64,000 nt of DNA from Paenibacillus amylolyticus (GTDB taxonomy: Bacteria > Bacillota > Bacilli > Paenibacillales > Paenibacillaceae), in assembly GCF_001570725.1 (NCBI RefSeq), contig NZ_BCNV01000001.1, positions 3,596,001-3,660,000 of the forward strand. Direction: 5' to 3'. Position 1 is the first letter of the stretch. Every line of letters starts with the position of its first letter. This document shows positions 17,235 to 26,268 of the stretch, in pieces. The translations under genes and the position numbers were made by a program. The notes below the pieces were generated by a model, which ran no database searches, was not told where the DNA came from, and saw nothing but the letters and a program-made list of their open reading frames with translations.

Positions 17235-17675
17235 TCAATAAAATTCATCGCTGGCCTCATGTAATGTTTCTAAGAGCTCAGAAAAACTGTTACATACCTC
17301 AGTAATGGAGTCCTCACCAAATTCTTCATTGTTAAGAAATACAACTAAAGGTGAATTTTCACTTTTTCGGTAATCAAAGCAAAGCTGATTGCCAAAAGGA
17401 TCTGTTCCAAATGGAAATATCCCTTTTGGCATGAAATCACTTATAAATTCATAAACTACAACAATATTAGGCTCACTTGTAAAGCTTAGTAAATGGTCAA
17501 AAACTCCCTCTCCTCCATCATCATAGGAAAATATATTTGGTACAGGATGCCCACCATTATAGTTTTTAACACATTCTCTATAGTCATCAGGAAATTGTAT
17601 ACCATATTTTTTTTCAACCTTATTAATTATATCTTCACTAATATCTCCAACCGTGCGTTCCCAAATTATCCCCAT
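17235..17675 (-). CDS. SMI1/KNR4 (SUKH) immunity protein
   Basis: A 146-residue SUKH protein with VEKKYGIQFPDDYRECVKNYNGG, then FPFGTDPFGNQLCFDYRKS, the two diagnostic blocks of the family. It starts 9 nt after the stop of the Tdi1-like immunity gene and is followed by another SUKH gene, so three immunity-type genes are read in a row behind the Ntox15-like cassette. It may protect against a toxin tip no longer present. Confidence 0.87.
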   Translation of the reverse strand: MGIIWERTVGDISEDIINKVEKKYGIQFPDDYRECVKNYNGGHPVPNIFSYDDGGEGVFDHLLSFTSEPNIVVVYEFISDFMPKGIFPFGTDPFGNQLCFDYRKSENSPLVVFLNNEEFGEDSITEVCNSFSELLETLHEASDEFY

Positions 17676-17684
17676 TTTTTATTT

Positions 17685-18221
17685 TCATTCCATTGGTCCC
17701 ATAAAATGATTGATTATATATATATGCTCAATAAATTTAACTTTTTTTAAATTCTCAACTTTCTCTGCTCCACCTAATCCTAAAAGAGGAACATAGCCAA
17801 AACATTCATCGTAAGCAGGCTCTCCATATTTTTCAAACGCTTCAAGATAGGGAGACCAGTCAAGAGCTTTATTCAAAAAATATTCATCACTTATGTCCCC
17901 AAAAAAGTACTTAAAATTTTTCCCTATAACATTTACTTCATGCTTTCTGAAGTTAAGCGCCATTAAGTATCCATCTTCCCAAATCAATATATCTCCCATT
18001 GCTGTTGTAAATAGAGGAATTGCTAATTTTGCTCGACTGTAGGTATCCTGTAATAATTCTAAATACTGATCAGGATTAATAATTTTCAGATATCCATTGG
18101 AAAGACTACCCAGTCCATATTCCTTCCATACTTCAATTAGTTGAATAGGTATTACAGATTGGTACTTCTCAATGACGTTTGTAGGCATGTCCTCTTTAAA
18201 AACAAAATTTGAAATGTTCAC
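17685..18221 (-). CDS. Tdi1-like (GAD-like/DUF1851) immunity protein
   Basis: A 178-residue protein with the layout of GAD-like plus DUF1851 domains: PTNVIEKYQSVIPIQLIEVW, EYGLGSLSNGYLKIINPDQY, then GDILIWEDGYLMALNFRKHE. In Agrobacterium, Tdi immunity proteins of this family neutralise Ntox15 DNases (Tde1/Tde2). Here it directly follows (31 nt) the cassette whose C-terminus carries an Ntox15-like HxxD motif, so it is the probable cognate immunity gene. The start is GTG with GGGGGG upstream. Family assignment is from recalled sequence patterns. Confidence 0.75.
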   Translation of the reverse strand: MNISNFVFKEDMPTNVIEKYQSVIPIQLIEVWKEYGLGSLSNGYLKIINPDQYLELLQDTYSRAKLAIPLFTTAMGDILIWEDGYLMALNFRKHEVNVIGKNFKYFFGDISDEYFLNKALDWSPYLEAFEKYGEPAYDECFGYVPLLGLGGAEKVENLKKVKFIEHIYIINHFMGPME

Positions 18222-18251
18222 CGTGTGTCCCCCCCACTTTACTCCAGTAAC

Positions 18252-21086
18252 TTAATATTTAAATAGGTTGTCTTTCTTTCTTTCTTCTTCTGTCATATTC
18301 TTAGTAATTTCTCTAATCTGTCTATCCAAATCTTTTATCCTGTTCTTCCATTGAGATCCAAGAGAAGAATTGATTCTTATATCTCCTAGACCGCCTATAT
18401 TGTCAGGATATCCACCCGCAATTTGATCTGGATTATGAAGGGCAGCTTTCCCCTTGATCCATTCATTTGCTTTCTTTTCAGCCTCTTCAAATGAGAATCC
18501 TTCATTACGTAGTTCATCTATTTTATCTTGTAAAGCTTTCTTACGAGCAAGTTTTTGAGCGGCATCCCCCTCTAAAGCTCTACCATCTCTTAGATATCTA
18601 TCTCTATTTTTCAAAAACTCATCTATTGTTAATTGATTTATCCCTTCTTCTTGATCTTTCAATTGTCTTTTAAACTCAGCACTATCATGTTTAGGATTTC
18701 TTTTAAAGATTATTTTAATTTCAGGAATTCTTGATATAACAACTTGATTACGAATAACATTTCCGCTCTCTTTTGATGAGTTAGATTGATCAGTTTTTTC
18801 TGTAGGCTCTAGTTTACTTTTATCTGCTCCAGACGCTTCTTCCTTATTGTTTGGTTTATAATTATTCTTCGACGTGTCTAAGTCCTTATCCTTCCCTTGC
18901 TGCTCCGTCGATTCATTCGGCTTCGTTTTGGTTTCTTTTCCCTTTTTGCGTTTATCCTTTTTCTTCGATGAATCTTGTTTCCACTGATTATGATTGTTGG
19001 GAATCTGATTATCTTTCTTGTTAGTGCTTGATGAATTTGTTCCTTCACTCTCGCTCGACTTTTTCCCTGTACCTGTATTTGATCCTGCAGTATCCTGTTC
19101 TCCGGATGTTTGGGTCTTCTTACTGGTATTCGGAGTCGGATCCTCTATCTTTCCACTACTTGATGGCCCTGTTTCTTCACCATTGTCATGCTTCTTCCCT
19201 GTACCTGAACTTGAACCTGTACTATCCGTTTCACCCGATGATTTGGACTTCTTACTAGTATTCGGTGTCTGACCCATTTTCTTGCCACTGCTTGGTGAGT
19301 TTGTGCCTTCACCGTCGCCATGCTTCTTCCCTGTACCTGGACTCGATGCAGTTGCATCCGTTTCACCTGACGATTGCGACTTCTTACTGCTGCTCGGGGT
19401 CTGATTCGGTTTCTTGCCATTGCTGGAGGAACTTGTTCCTGCCCCATCGCTTGACTTATTCCCAGCGTTCGAGCTTGTTTTCCCTCCGGAACCCACTTCC
19501 CCGGCATTACCCGACTCTTTGGGCTTGTTTTTTCCCAAGTTGCCCCAAGACTGAAACCGGATGACCTGGCTCTCTTTATAATAATCGCTGACGGCTTTAA
19601 CAATCACATCTTTTGACTTTTTCACAAATGTCTTTGTTTTACTTGTAGCCGGTTTGTCTGTCGTCGTTGTTCCTTTAGAAGCAGCACTTGGAGAACCTGT
19701 TGTTCCTGGATGGTCTGAGGGTTCAGGTACACCTGAAGAACCCTTTTTCGTGCTTACTCTGCCCGTAAATCCATTGAACTCCCCGTCCAATCCTTTCATA
19801 GTCATCTCGTGTTGCTCGAATTCACCCATCAGAGTAGATAATTCTTCTTCGCTCATGGGAGCCATAATTCGCCGGGCAAGATACTTCTTCTGTTCGACCG
19901 TCAGATTCTGTTTCTGCCAGTAATTATAGTCACCCATTTCCTCGGCGGTGATGTCAATTCTTCCGATATCTCGAGCAATACCGTTATGATAAGGGTTGAA
20001 AAAGAGTTCATATTTAATGTCATTCTGCTTCACATCCCCATAATACACGAGTGCTTCCTTCAACTCTTGGTCAACCTGTTGATGAGCCCAATGCTCCCTC
20101 GTATAGCCTGGAATCTGATAATACATCTGGCTAATTTCCTTTTCCTGCTGATGCAGTTTCTTCACAAAATCCATAAAGGAAGTAGCCGTGCTTAAATCTC
20201 GAGCTACTGAGACAACTTTACCAAATAATTGGTGCTTATAAGCCTCTTCTTGCTGCATCTTGCCCACGAAATCACCATTCAGATGATTCAGAAGTTGTAG
20301 GGACGAAGGCTTAAAGGATCCTACACTTGGGATGTTCCCGATCAAGCCGATTGCTGCAGCGCCAACGACAACGGCCTGTGCCGTAATGGCTGGTGCACCT
20401 CCAAGCATACCCAAAACGGGGATCATGCCCGCCATGGCAACCGCTGCACCAAACAGGGAGACCTCCTTCATGTTAACCACGGAAGGCTGCATAGCAGCTG
20501 CTTGAGCTGCCTCATATTGTTCAAGCAGAATAAGGGGCGGCTCCGGCTCCGGCGGCAAATCAGCTACCACGACCGGTGCCTTATGGCTACCTTCCTGTTG
20601 GAGCAGTCCAGCACGAACATCAGCTTGTCCATCCAATATATAGCTGCTTCCTCCGCCAAGAAGCCAAATTGCTTCAGGGGCGGTTGCTTTAATCTGACCT
20701 GCTTTAAGTGATAGACTGCCACCCTGAATCGAGATGTTACCTGCACTCTGCATCATTACACCTTGGTCATTCAGTGTGATGACTAATCCAGCTCTAGCCT
20801 GTACGGTCACCTCATCCGATGACATACCAATAGATGGTCCGTCAGGATGGCCCCACAGTTTGTGTTGCGTTCCACCGGAAACCGAACGCTTGCTTTCGGG
20901 TACTGCATGACGAATATAAGCCTTGGACTCGCGACTTCCGGGAATGTACAGTTCTACCGTGTCACCAAGCTCTGGCATCAAGAGCAGATAGATCGTGGTT
21001 TTCGCATATGATGATCTTCTAGCATCATACGATGTGCAGTGATGTGCAACCTGGACTCCATTCTGTTTATCCAAATCTTTAGTCAT
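18252..21086 (-). CDS. Orphan VgrG-toxin cassette lacking the hub domain, Ntox15-like tip
   Basis: 944 residues. It begins in the middle of the VgrG OB/spike region (MPELGDTVELYI at ~37) and lacks the ~330-residue gp27-like hub found in the paralogue at 22703-26266. From there to about residue 420 it runs parallel to that protein: KRSV, the spike repeats, LPPEPEPPLI and a hydrophobic segment at ~205-252. Then come a Ser/Gly/Lys-rich linker with three 44-residue repeats and a C-terminal domain with HNPDQIAGG at ~880-888, matching the HxxD motif of Ntox15 DNases. The ribosome binding site is poor and a terminator lies upstream, so it looks like a displaced tip cassette that may act by recombining into the full gene. 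Confidence 0.8.
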   Translation of the reverse strand: MTKDLDKQNGVQVAHHCTSYDARRSSYAKTTIYLLLMPELGDTVELYIPGSRESKAYIRHAVPESKRSVSGGTQHKLWGHPDGPSIGMSSDEVTVQARAGLVITLNDQGVMMQSAGNISIQGGSLSLKAGQIKATAPEAIWLLGGGSSYILDGQADVRAGLLQQEGSHKAPVVVADLPPEPEPPLILLEQYEAAQAAAMQPSVVNMKEVSLFGAAVAMAGMIPVLGMLGGAPAITAQAVVVGAAAIGLIGNIPSVGSFKPSSLQLLNHLNGDFVGKMQQEEAYKHQLFGKVVSVARDLSTATSFMDFVKKLHQQEKEISQMYYQIPGYTREHWAHQQVDQELKEALVYYGDVKQNDIKYELFFNPYHNGIARDIGRIDITAEEMGDYNYWQKQNLTVEQKKYLARRIMAPMSEEELSTLMGEFEQHEMTMKGLDGEFNGFTGRVSTKKGSSGVPEPSDHPGTTGSPSAASKGTTTTDKPATSKTKTFVKKSKDVIVKAVSDYYKESQVIRFQSWGNLGKNKPKESGNAGEVGSGGKTSSNAGNKSSDGAGTSSSSNGKKPNQTPSSSKKSQSSGETDATASSPGTGKKHGDGEGTNSPSSGKKMGQTPNTSKKSKSSGETDSTGSSSGTGKKHDNGEETGPSSSGKIEDPTPNTSKKTQTSGEQDTAGSNTGTGKKSSESEGTNSSSTNKKDNQIPNNHNQWKQDSSKKKDKRKKGKETKTKPNESTEQQGKDKDLDTSKNNYKPNNKEEASGADKSKLEPTEKTDQSNSSKESGNVIRNQVVISRIPEIKIIFKRNPKHDSAEFKRQLKDQEEGINQLTIDEFLKNRDRYLRDGRALEGDAAQKLARKKALQDKIDELRNEGFSFEEAEKKANEWIKGKAALHNPDQIAGGYPDNIGGLGDIRINSSLGSQWKNRIKDLDRQIREITKNMTEEERKKDNLFKY
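19030..19430 (-). repeat. Three tandem 132-bp repeats coding for the toxin linker
   Basis: The TTCTTACT anchor recurs at 19117, 19249 and 19381, exactly 132 bp (44 codons) apart. Each unit encodes a GKK...TP(N/S)(T/S)SKK...SGE.D...GTGKK pattern rich in Ser, Gly, Lys and Thr. This is an expandable flexible linker between the spike part and the toxin tip. Confidence 0.85.
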
Positions 21087-21189
21087 TTTTCTTATTGCGT
21101 TTCACTGAATATAATTCTTAAGACCTTGTGTATCATATGGTGATCAAAGTTTTGACTTTTATTACGCAAGATTAACCCTTTCTAAAAAA

Positions 21190-21226
21190 CCTCAAAACAA
21201 ATAAGCCCCAGTCAAATAACTGGAGC
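21190..21226 (-). terminator. Terminator closing the injection-system operon
   Basis: Read on the minus strand, GCTCCAGT-TATTTG-ACTGGGGC (21226-21205) is followed by TTATTTGTTTT. It lies after the last gene before the orphan cassette and marks it off from the operon. Confidence 0.8.
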
Positions 21227-21246
21227 CTGTCTGACTTATCTTTGAA

Positions 21247-21702
21247 CTAAATATACAACTGGATATGACGCTCTTTTTCAGGAATATCTTCATCTTCTAG
21301 TAAATCCACTTCGGTTAGCGCACCCTCATGCTTAAGTTCGGCGATGAACAATGCATAGAAGTCTCCTGCTGTCGGATAGGAGAATAAACCATATCCTTTT
21401 CGAGAAATCAGCTTGTTTACCTCCCTAATTTTCTCAGGGAGATATTTGTAGTCAAACTCTCCCAACTCTTCTAGCTGATCTGCAGTTCCCAATTCGATAT
21501 CATAGGCATACTCATAGTCTAAGATGTAATTGACGATTTCCTGATCCACTTCTCCTTTGTAGTCCAGAAATAAAAACCGTTTGGTCGCTAAGCCATGATT
21601 CAGCATACTATAATACGCCAGTGATTCATCCGGATCATTCAAAATCATGTCGATATCCTCTGTATCATCGAAAATTAACGGCACCAAATCTTCATCTGCC
21701 AT
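21247..21702 (-). CDS. Probable immunity protein (DUF6630-like)
   Basis: A 151-residue acidic protein (VPLIFDDTEDIDMILND, a EIVNYILDYEYAYDIELGTADQL block, GYGLFSYPTAGDFYALFIAEL). The layout resembles the DUF6630 family seen beside toxins, but I am not certain of the family. It has a strong ribosome binding site (AGGAGG), starts 17 nt after the upstream immunity gene and is the last gene before the operon terminator, so it probably belongs to the nuclease effector module. Confidence 0.6.
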   Translation of the reverse strand: MADEDLVPLIFDDTEDIDMILNDPDESLAYYSMLNHGLATKRFLFLDYKGEVDQEIVNYILDYEYAYDIELGTADQLEELGEFDYKYLPEKIREVNKLISRKGYGLFSYPTAGDFYALFIAELKHEGALTEVDLLEDEDIPEKERHIQLYI

Positions 21703-21719
21703 GCAGTCTTCCTCCTCTC

Positions 21720-22685
21720 CTATTCAAACAGAACTCCATGGTGGTTTGGGATATACTCTGGATAGTTTTTGCGATAGAAGTCATCAATCATTCGTAAAAC
21801 GGGATCCCATTCTGGATACGGTTCAGGATCTTGAATGTTCATTTTAGCCTCCGGTAAGTTCATCAGGAAATCATCAAAATGACTTGGGTTGGGCAGACCT
21901 TGTTTTTTTCTCACATGAAGCAAATACAAAATTTCATAAGGATAAAATGCGTAATCATAATTTCCAAACTCAAGCGATTTCCCTAACTCTGAAGCAAGCG
22001 TGGAATGATGTTCGGACATTCTTCCAATTAAATGCGTAATTTCATCCACATCAGGTGTATTCCATTGTTCCAATACTTCTCTGTAGATTCCAAGTTCTTC
22101 GGGAATCAAGCCACATGGCTGTTCCCGATTTGTTAATGCAGATTTCACAGCCAAGTGAACATATTCATTAGTTCCCTCAATTTCTTGCTTGGTATGTTGG
22201 AGATATAACTCTAGTAAAAACCAGATATGTTGATTCCAATCATTCGCTTCCATTAAATTATCTCCAAGATATTTGACTATAAAATCAAAAAAAATCTTTT
22301 CCTCTTTTACCCATCCGTATAAATTAAAGTGTATTAATGCGATGATGCTATACTCGAAAGAATAATCAATCAATTTCATGCTCGGATAACGCTCTCTATA
22401 AATATGCCTACCCATGCACTGATAAAATTTTATTTGTTGGATTTTTTTTAGCGCACTTACATTTCGACCGTTTTTAATCAATACGTCATTTTTCCACACA
22501 TCTAACCAAAAAGAAGATATATTATCCATATCAATTAATAGAATGTGATCTCTCTCTGTATCATTAATATCGATGATTTCAACAATCTCATTTTTACCTT
22601 CTTCGTATTCATTTACGGCATTACTACCAACAAAGTTTTTGACATACCTTTTGTAGGCCAAATGCATTTTTTTTGAATTAACCAT
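21720..22685 (-). CDS. Probable immunity protein of the nuclease effector (PoNi-like, DUF1910/DUF1911)
   Basis: A 321-residue, mostly helical cytoplasmic protein 17 nt downstream of the VgrG-nuclease gene, with AAGGAG before its ATG. The two-part helical layout (KLIDYSFEYSIIALIHFNLYGW in the middle, then W-NTPDVDEITHLIGRMS and DYAFYPYEILYLLHVRK) resembles PoNi immunity proteins with DUF1910/DUF1911 domains, the partners of PoNe-type PD-(D/E)XK nuclease effectors. The neighbouring tip does carry a PD-(D/E)XK-like core, so the pairing is consistent. Family identity is inferred, not searched. Confidence 0.6.
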   Translation of the reverse strand: MVNSKKMHLAYKRYVKNFVGSNAVNEYEEGKNEIVEIIDINDTERDHILLIDMDNISSFWLDVWKNDVLIKNGRNVSALKKIQQIKFYQCMGRHIYRERYPSMKLIDYSFEYSIIALIHFNLYGWVKEEKIFFDFIVKYLGDNLMEANDWNQHIWFLLELYLQHTKQEIEGTNEYVHLAVKSALTNREQPCGLIPEELGIYREVLEQWNTPDVDEITHLIGRMSEHHSTLASELGKSLEFGNYDYAFYPYEILYLLHVRKKQGLPNPSHFDDFLMNLPEAKMNIQDPEPYPEWDPVLRMIDDFYRKNYPEYIPNHHGVLFE

Positions 22686-22702
22686 TGTGTTCTCCTTAAG
22701 TT

Positions 22703-25700
22703 TTATTTTATCTCCTTACTCCAATCTTTTACTTTTACAACATCTACTCCAAAACCAACCGAAGTTTTCGAAATATCAACCTCTACTCTGATATACTCAA
22801 ACTCCAACCCTGGGTTATCTTTTAAAAGTTTCTTGTACTTTGCTTTAAAATCAGCAAAACTTTTATTTTTACGGTTTGACATCACTTCAAAATATTTAGC
22901 ACCACCCAGTTTTTGCTCTGTTGAATAATTGAAATTTCCCCACTCGGAAGTCTTAGCCTCGATCATGGTTAATTTAGGAGGCGGACCTTTGGACAAAAAG
23001 GCTCCATCTATGCCGTTCCTACCAACTTGAAATTGATCGGAAATATCCTTACCCAGATTGTTGTTTATTGCGATTTTTTTCGCAACTTCCTCGCCAAAAT
23101 CACCCTTATCATGATCATAATATTTTGTATTATCGATTTTTCGCTCATACCCTTCTACACTGGATAAATCAAATTTACTACTTATATCATCTGGAGTATC
23201 TAGTTGATTGGCCAGCTTACTTCGTTCTCGCTTTAACTTCTTAATTTCTTCTTCACTGGCCCCTGCTTTTTCCTTAATTTTAATTTTCTGATCCAGATCG
23301 TCAAGTTCTTGTTGGATTTGCTTTTGACTCTTTCCTTTTTTCTTTTTCAGATTGTCATTAGTATTTGGTTCTTTTGTATCATTTGGTTTCTTCGTTTGTT
23401 CGCTAGGGCTGCCCTCATCCTTCTTCTTCGTTGAAGATGGCTTCCAGGTATTCACTTCATTCGGTGTTTTATTGTTAACCGGATTCGATTTCGAACTTTC
23501 TGGCTTCGGTGTTGCATCTTTCGGCTTCGCACTTGAACCGTCTGTGCCCTTAGGTTTCACTCCTGTATTCGAAGAGCTTGGTTTTGAGCCTGCTGGTTTT
23601 TCAGGCACGGCGGTTGAACCGGGTTTTACCGTCGGCTCCGGAGTTTCGGGCGCAGTCTTGGGAGGTTTCCCGGCATTGGAACCGACTCCATCTTCAGCGC
23701 TGGTTTTCCATAAGGTGCCTGAACTTGGTTTTTTCGAATCATGATTCGATAAGAAGCCCCCCGGGACAATACCAACCCTCTGACTCTCTTCCCATTTTTT
23801 CTGAATAAATGACTTCGCCGTGGCTAAGCCGTTACCTACACTTGTCTTCTTACTCGCCGCTTCTGCATTCTGGATATTTCTCATCACCTGGCTGGTTGCT
23901 GAGTTCATTCCTGGGCTCTTAGACATACTCTTGGCGCTGTACATGCCGTCCACGACCATTTGCACGCCCATAATGACTTGATTCCATTTGAGCGTAGTCA
24001 CCATCATCTTGGCATAGGAATCTGGAACAGGCTCTCCTGTAAAGGGGTGAATCCCCAGCTCAAAAGCCTTGAGCTGCAGTTGGTATATATCCTGCACAGG
24101 TTCCACGGGATGTGGGTCCTGTCTGAGCGTGGCATAATCCAGGATTCCTTTATCCTTCTCATACGCTTGCATGGCCGCCTGGTCGCTAACCCCATTTTCG
24201 CCCACAGGCCTCCAGATATGCCAGAACGAATCATACACCATACGGTAGCCTTTTTCCTTGGGCTCCTGATTTGCCTGCTGCAGTTGATACACCCATTTTT
24301 TCTTAACCGGTTCAGAAATCTGATGGACGAATGTACTAATCTCCTGATGTTGCTGATGCAGTTTCTTAATAAAGTCTGGAAACGACGTCGCCGTAGACAA
24401 TTCGCGTGCTGCTGTCAGCACCTTGCCGAGCAAGTTGCGCTTGGCATCCTGCTCATCTTGCACGAATTGCTTGAACCCGGCTTTCAATTGATCTAGCAAG
24501 CTAAGCGCCGAAGGCTTGAATGAACCCACTTTCGGTACCCCCGAGATCACACCCGCTGCTACGGCAGCAATACCTACGCCTTGAGCTATCGCACCCACAG
24601 CTCCGCCAAGGGCACCCACGATGGGAATCATAGCGGTAATGGCTAACGCTGCACCAAATAAGGACGCTTCCTTCATACTCGTTGTGGATGCCTGGACAGC
24701 GGCTTCCGTCTCGGCAGCCAGCGCCGCAGCCTGAGCCGCTTCGTATTGCTCCAGTGGGATCAGTGGCGGCTCTGGCTCTGGAGGTAAATCAGCGACGTGC
24801 ACAGGTGCCTTGTTGCTACCCTCCTGCTGAATCTGGGCTGCGCGTACATCGGCCTGTCCATCCAGTATGAAGCTGCTCCCTCCGCCCATCAGCCAGATCG
24901 CTTCTGGCGAAGAACCCTGAATCTGTCCAGCTTCCAGCGCAATGTTGCCTCCCTGAATCGAAAGGTTACCGGAACTGGACAATACTACGCCCTGATCGTT
25001 AAGGGTGATCGTCAGACCTGATCCGGCCTGCACCTTCACCTCCTCAGGCGACATGCCGACCGAAGGCCCAGCTGGATGACCCATAACCTTATGCTCCGTG
25101 CCACCTCCAACAGAACGTTTGCCTTCCGGAACGGAATGGCGAATATACGCTCCGGATTCCAGACTCTCGGGGAAATACAGTTCTACGGTATCCCCGATTT
25201 CTGGCATCATGTACAGCCCGCTATGTCCTTCCGCTGCATAGATTGGTGCTACTGGATATGGGCATGAGGCACCTTGAATCATTGGGCCATCGTCCATAGA
25301 CAATTTGATTTGTACGTGATCCTGTATCACCCGGACAACTTCTCCGTACAGGGACAGACCGATCAGATCTGAAAGCTCACATCTCGGTGTACGCATCTGC
25401 TCTTCCAACATCATACGGTAGGAGGTCATCAGAAGACCTGATTCCAGACGCGATACAGCTTCAACGACCGTTAGCTCCCTGCCGTCAGGAAATTCAACCT
25501 TGTCACCCAGCGCATAGGTTTCGGCACTGTCCATCGTGTACTGTAGAATACTCTGATTACCCTTGGGACTTCGGATCACATATTTCTCCTCAACCTCCGG
25601 GCCATACCATCGCACTTCTCCCAGTTCTTTCCGGACACGATAGGATTGATCTTGCGGCCATTTCCATAACCTTCCTGTCGGTAGACCAAAAAAGATCTTG

Positions 25701-26266
25701 GGTGAGGCAGCCGTTACTTCAGGAACCAAGAACGTGCCAAACCGGGATGCGAGCCTTCGCAGAAACATCCAGTCGGTTTCTTTATATTGTAAAACAAGTC
25801 CGCTTAATTGGGTATTCCCCGTTACCTGATCTATGACGTCAGAATATCGGTATGGTTTCATGATGAATCGAACAAGCTCTCCAAATGTCCAACCTCTGTT
25901 TTGGAACGCGCGTTCTGCAATATGAATATCCATCTGATATGTATTAGATAACGCTTCGATCTCAAATCGATATATTCCTCCAGACAGATGAACCTTAAGA
26001 GACGTCATGACACCATGGAAGAGACGTCTTACAGACTTTCCTGCTTCATCAACTTGCCTGAGCACAATCGGTTCCCCTTCAGCCTGAATTCGAAGGATAC
26101 CCGGGCCATCCTCTTCAGGAATGACTCCACTAACGTACAACTTCGCGTGCTCGTTCACCTGGCGTGTAATGCGTACTTCTTCCAACCATTGAGCCTTATA
26201 TGGCCAATACAGACGAAGTTGTTCGTATCCAATGCGATCTTGTAGAACCTTTGTCAATTCGTCCAT
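22703..26266 (-). CDS. VgrG-effector fusion with C-terminal PD-(D/E)XK-like nuclease tip
   Basis: 1187 residues. About 1-300 resemble the VgrG/gp27 hub (RLYWPYKAQWLEEVRITRQV, FLRRLASRFGTFLVPE). ~305-400 is the OB fold (MPEIGDTVELYF at ~354), followed by spike repeats (LTITLNDQGVVLSSSGNLSI). LPPEPEPPLIPL (~494) leads to a hydrophobic segment (~530-575), helices, a Pro/Ser/Lys linker (~848-1000) and the tip. The tip contains GRNGIDGAF and MIEAKTS about 15 residues apart, the D...ExK core of PD-(D/E)XK nucleases, compatible with PoNe-type DNases. It starts 2 nt after the PAAR-like gene. The tip DNA is AT-richer than the body. Likely role: spike plus antibacterial DNase. Confidence 0.85.
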   Translation of the reverse strand: MDELTKVLQDRIGYEQLRLYWPYKAQWLEEVRITRQVNEHAKLYVSGVIPEEDGPGILRIQAEGEPIVLRQVDEAGKSVRRLFHGVMTSLKVHLSGGIYRFEIEALSNTYQMDIHIAERAFQNRGWTFGELVRFIMKPYRYSDVIDQVTGNTQLSGLVLQYKETDWMFLRRLASRFGTFLVPEVTAASPKIFFGLPTGRLWKWPQDQSYRVRKELGEVRWYGPEVEEKYVIRSPKGNQSILQYTMDSAETYALGDKVEFPDGRELTVVEAVSRLESGLLMTSYRMMLEEQMRTPRCELSDLIGLSLYGEVVRVIQDHVQIKLSMDDGPMIQGASCPYPVAPIYAAEGHSGLYMMPEIGDTVELYFPESLESGAYIRHSVPEGKRSVGGGTEHKVMGHPAGPSVGMSPEEVKVQAGSGLTITLNDQGVVLSSSGNLSIQGGNIALEAGQIQGSSPEAIWLMGGGSSFILDGQADVRAAQIQQEGSNKAPVHVADLPPEPEPPLIPLEQYEAAQAAALAAETEAAVQASTTSMKEASLFGAALAITAMIPIVGALGGAVGAIAQGVGIAAVAAGVISGVPKVGSFKPSALSLLDQLKAGFKQFVQDEQDAKRNLLGKVLTAARELSTATSFPDFIKKLHQQHQEISTFVHQISEPVKKKWVYQLQQANQEPKEKGYRMVYDSFWHIWRPVGENGVSDQAAMQAYEKDKGILDYATLRQDPHPVEPVQDIYQLQLKAFELGIHPFTGEPVPDSYAKMMVTTLKWNQVIMGVQMVVDGMYSAKSMSKSPGMNSATSQVMRNIQNAEAASKKTSVGNGLATAKSFIQKKWEESQRVGIVPGGFLSNHDSKKPSSGTLWKTSAEDGVGSNAGKPPKTAPETPEPTVKPGSTAVPEKPAGSKPSSSNTGVKPKGTDGSSAKPKDATPKPESSKSNPVNNKTPNEVNTWKPSSTKKKDEGSPSEQTKKPNDTKEPNTNDNLKKKKGKSQKQIQQELDDLDQKIKIKEKAGASEEEIKKLKRERSKLANQLDTPDDISSKFDLSSVEGYERKIDNTKYYDHDKGDFGEEVAKKIAINNNLGKDISDQFQVGRNGIDGAFLSKGPPPKLTMIEAKTSEWGNFNYSTEQKLGGAKYFEVMSNRKNKSFADFKAKYKKLLKDNPGLEFEYIRVEVDISKTSVGFGVDVVKVKDWSKEIK

Positions 26267-26268
26267 GG

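Noticed and set aside
19018..19603. Several open frames on both strands over the toxin linker
   Set aside because: They arise from the repetitive Ser/Gly/Lys linker, which lacks stop codons in other frames, and have no start signals.
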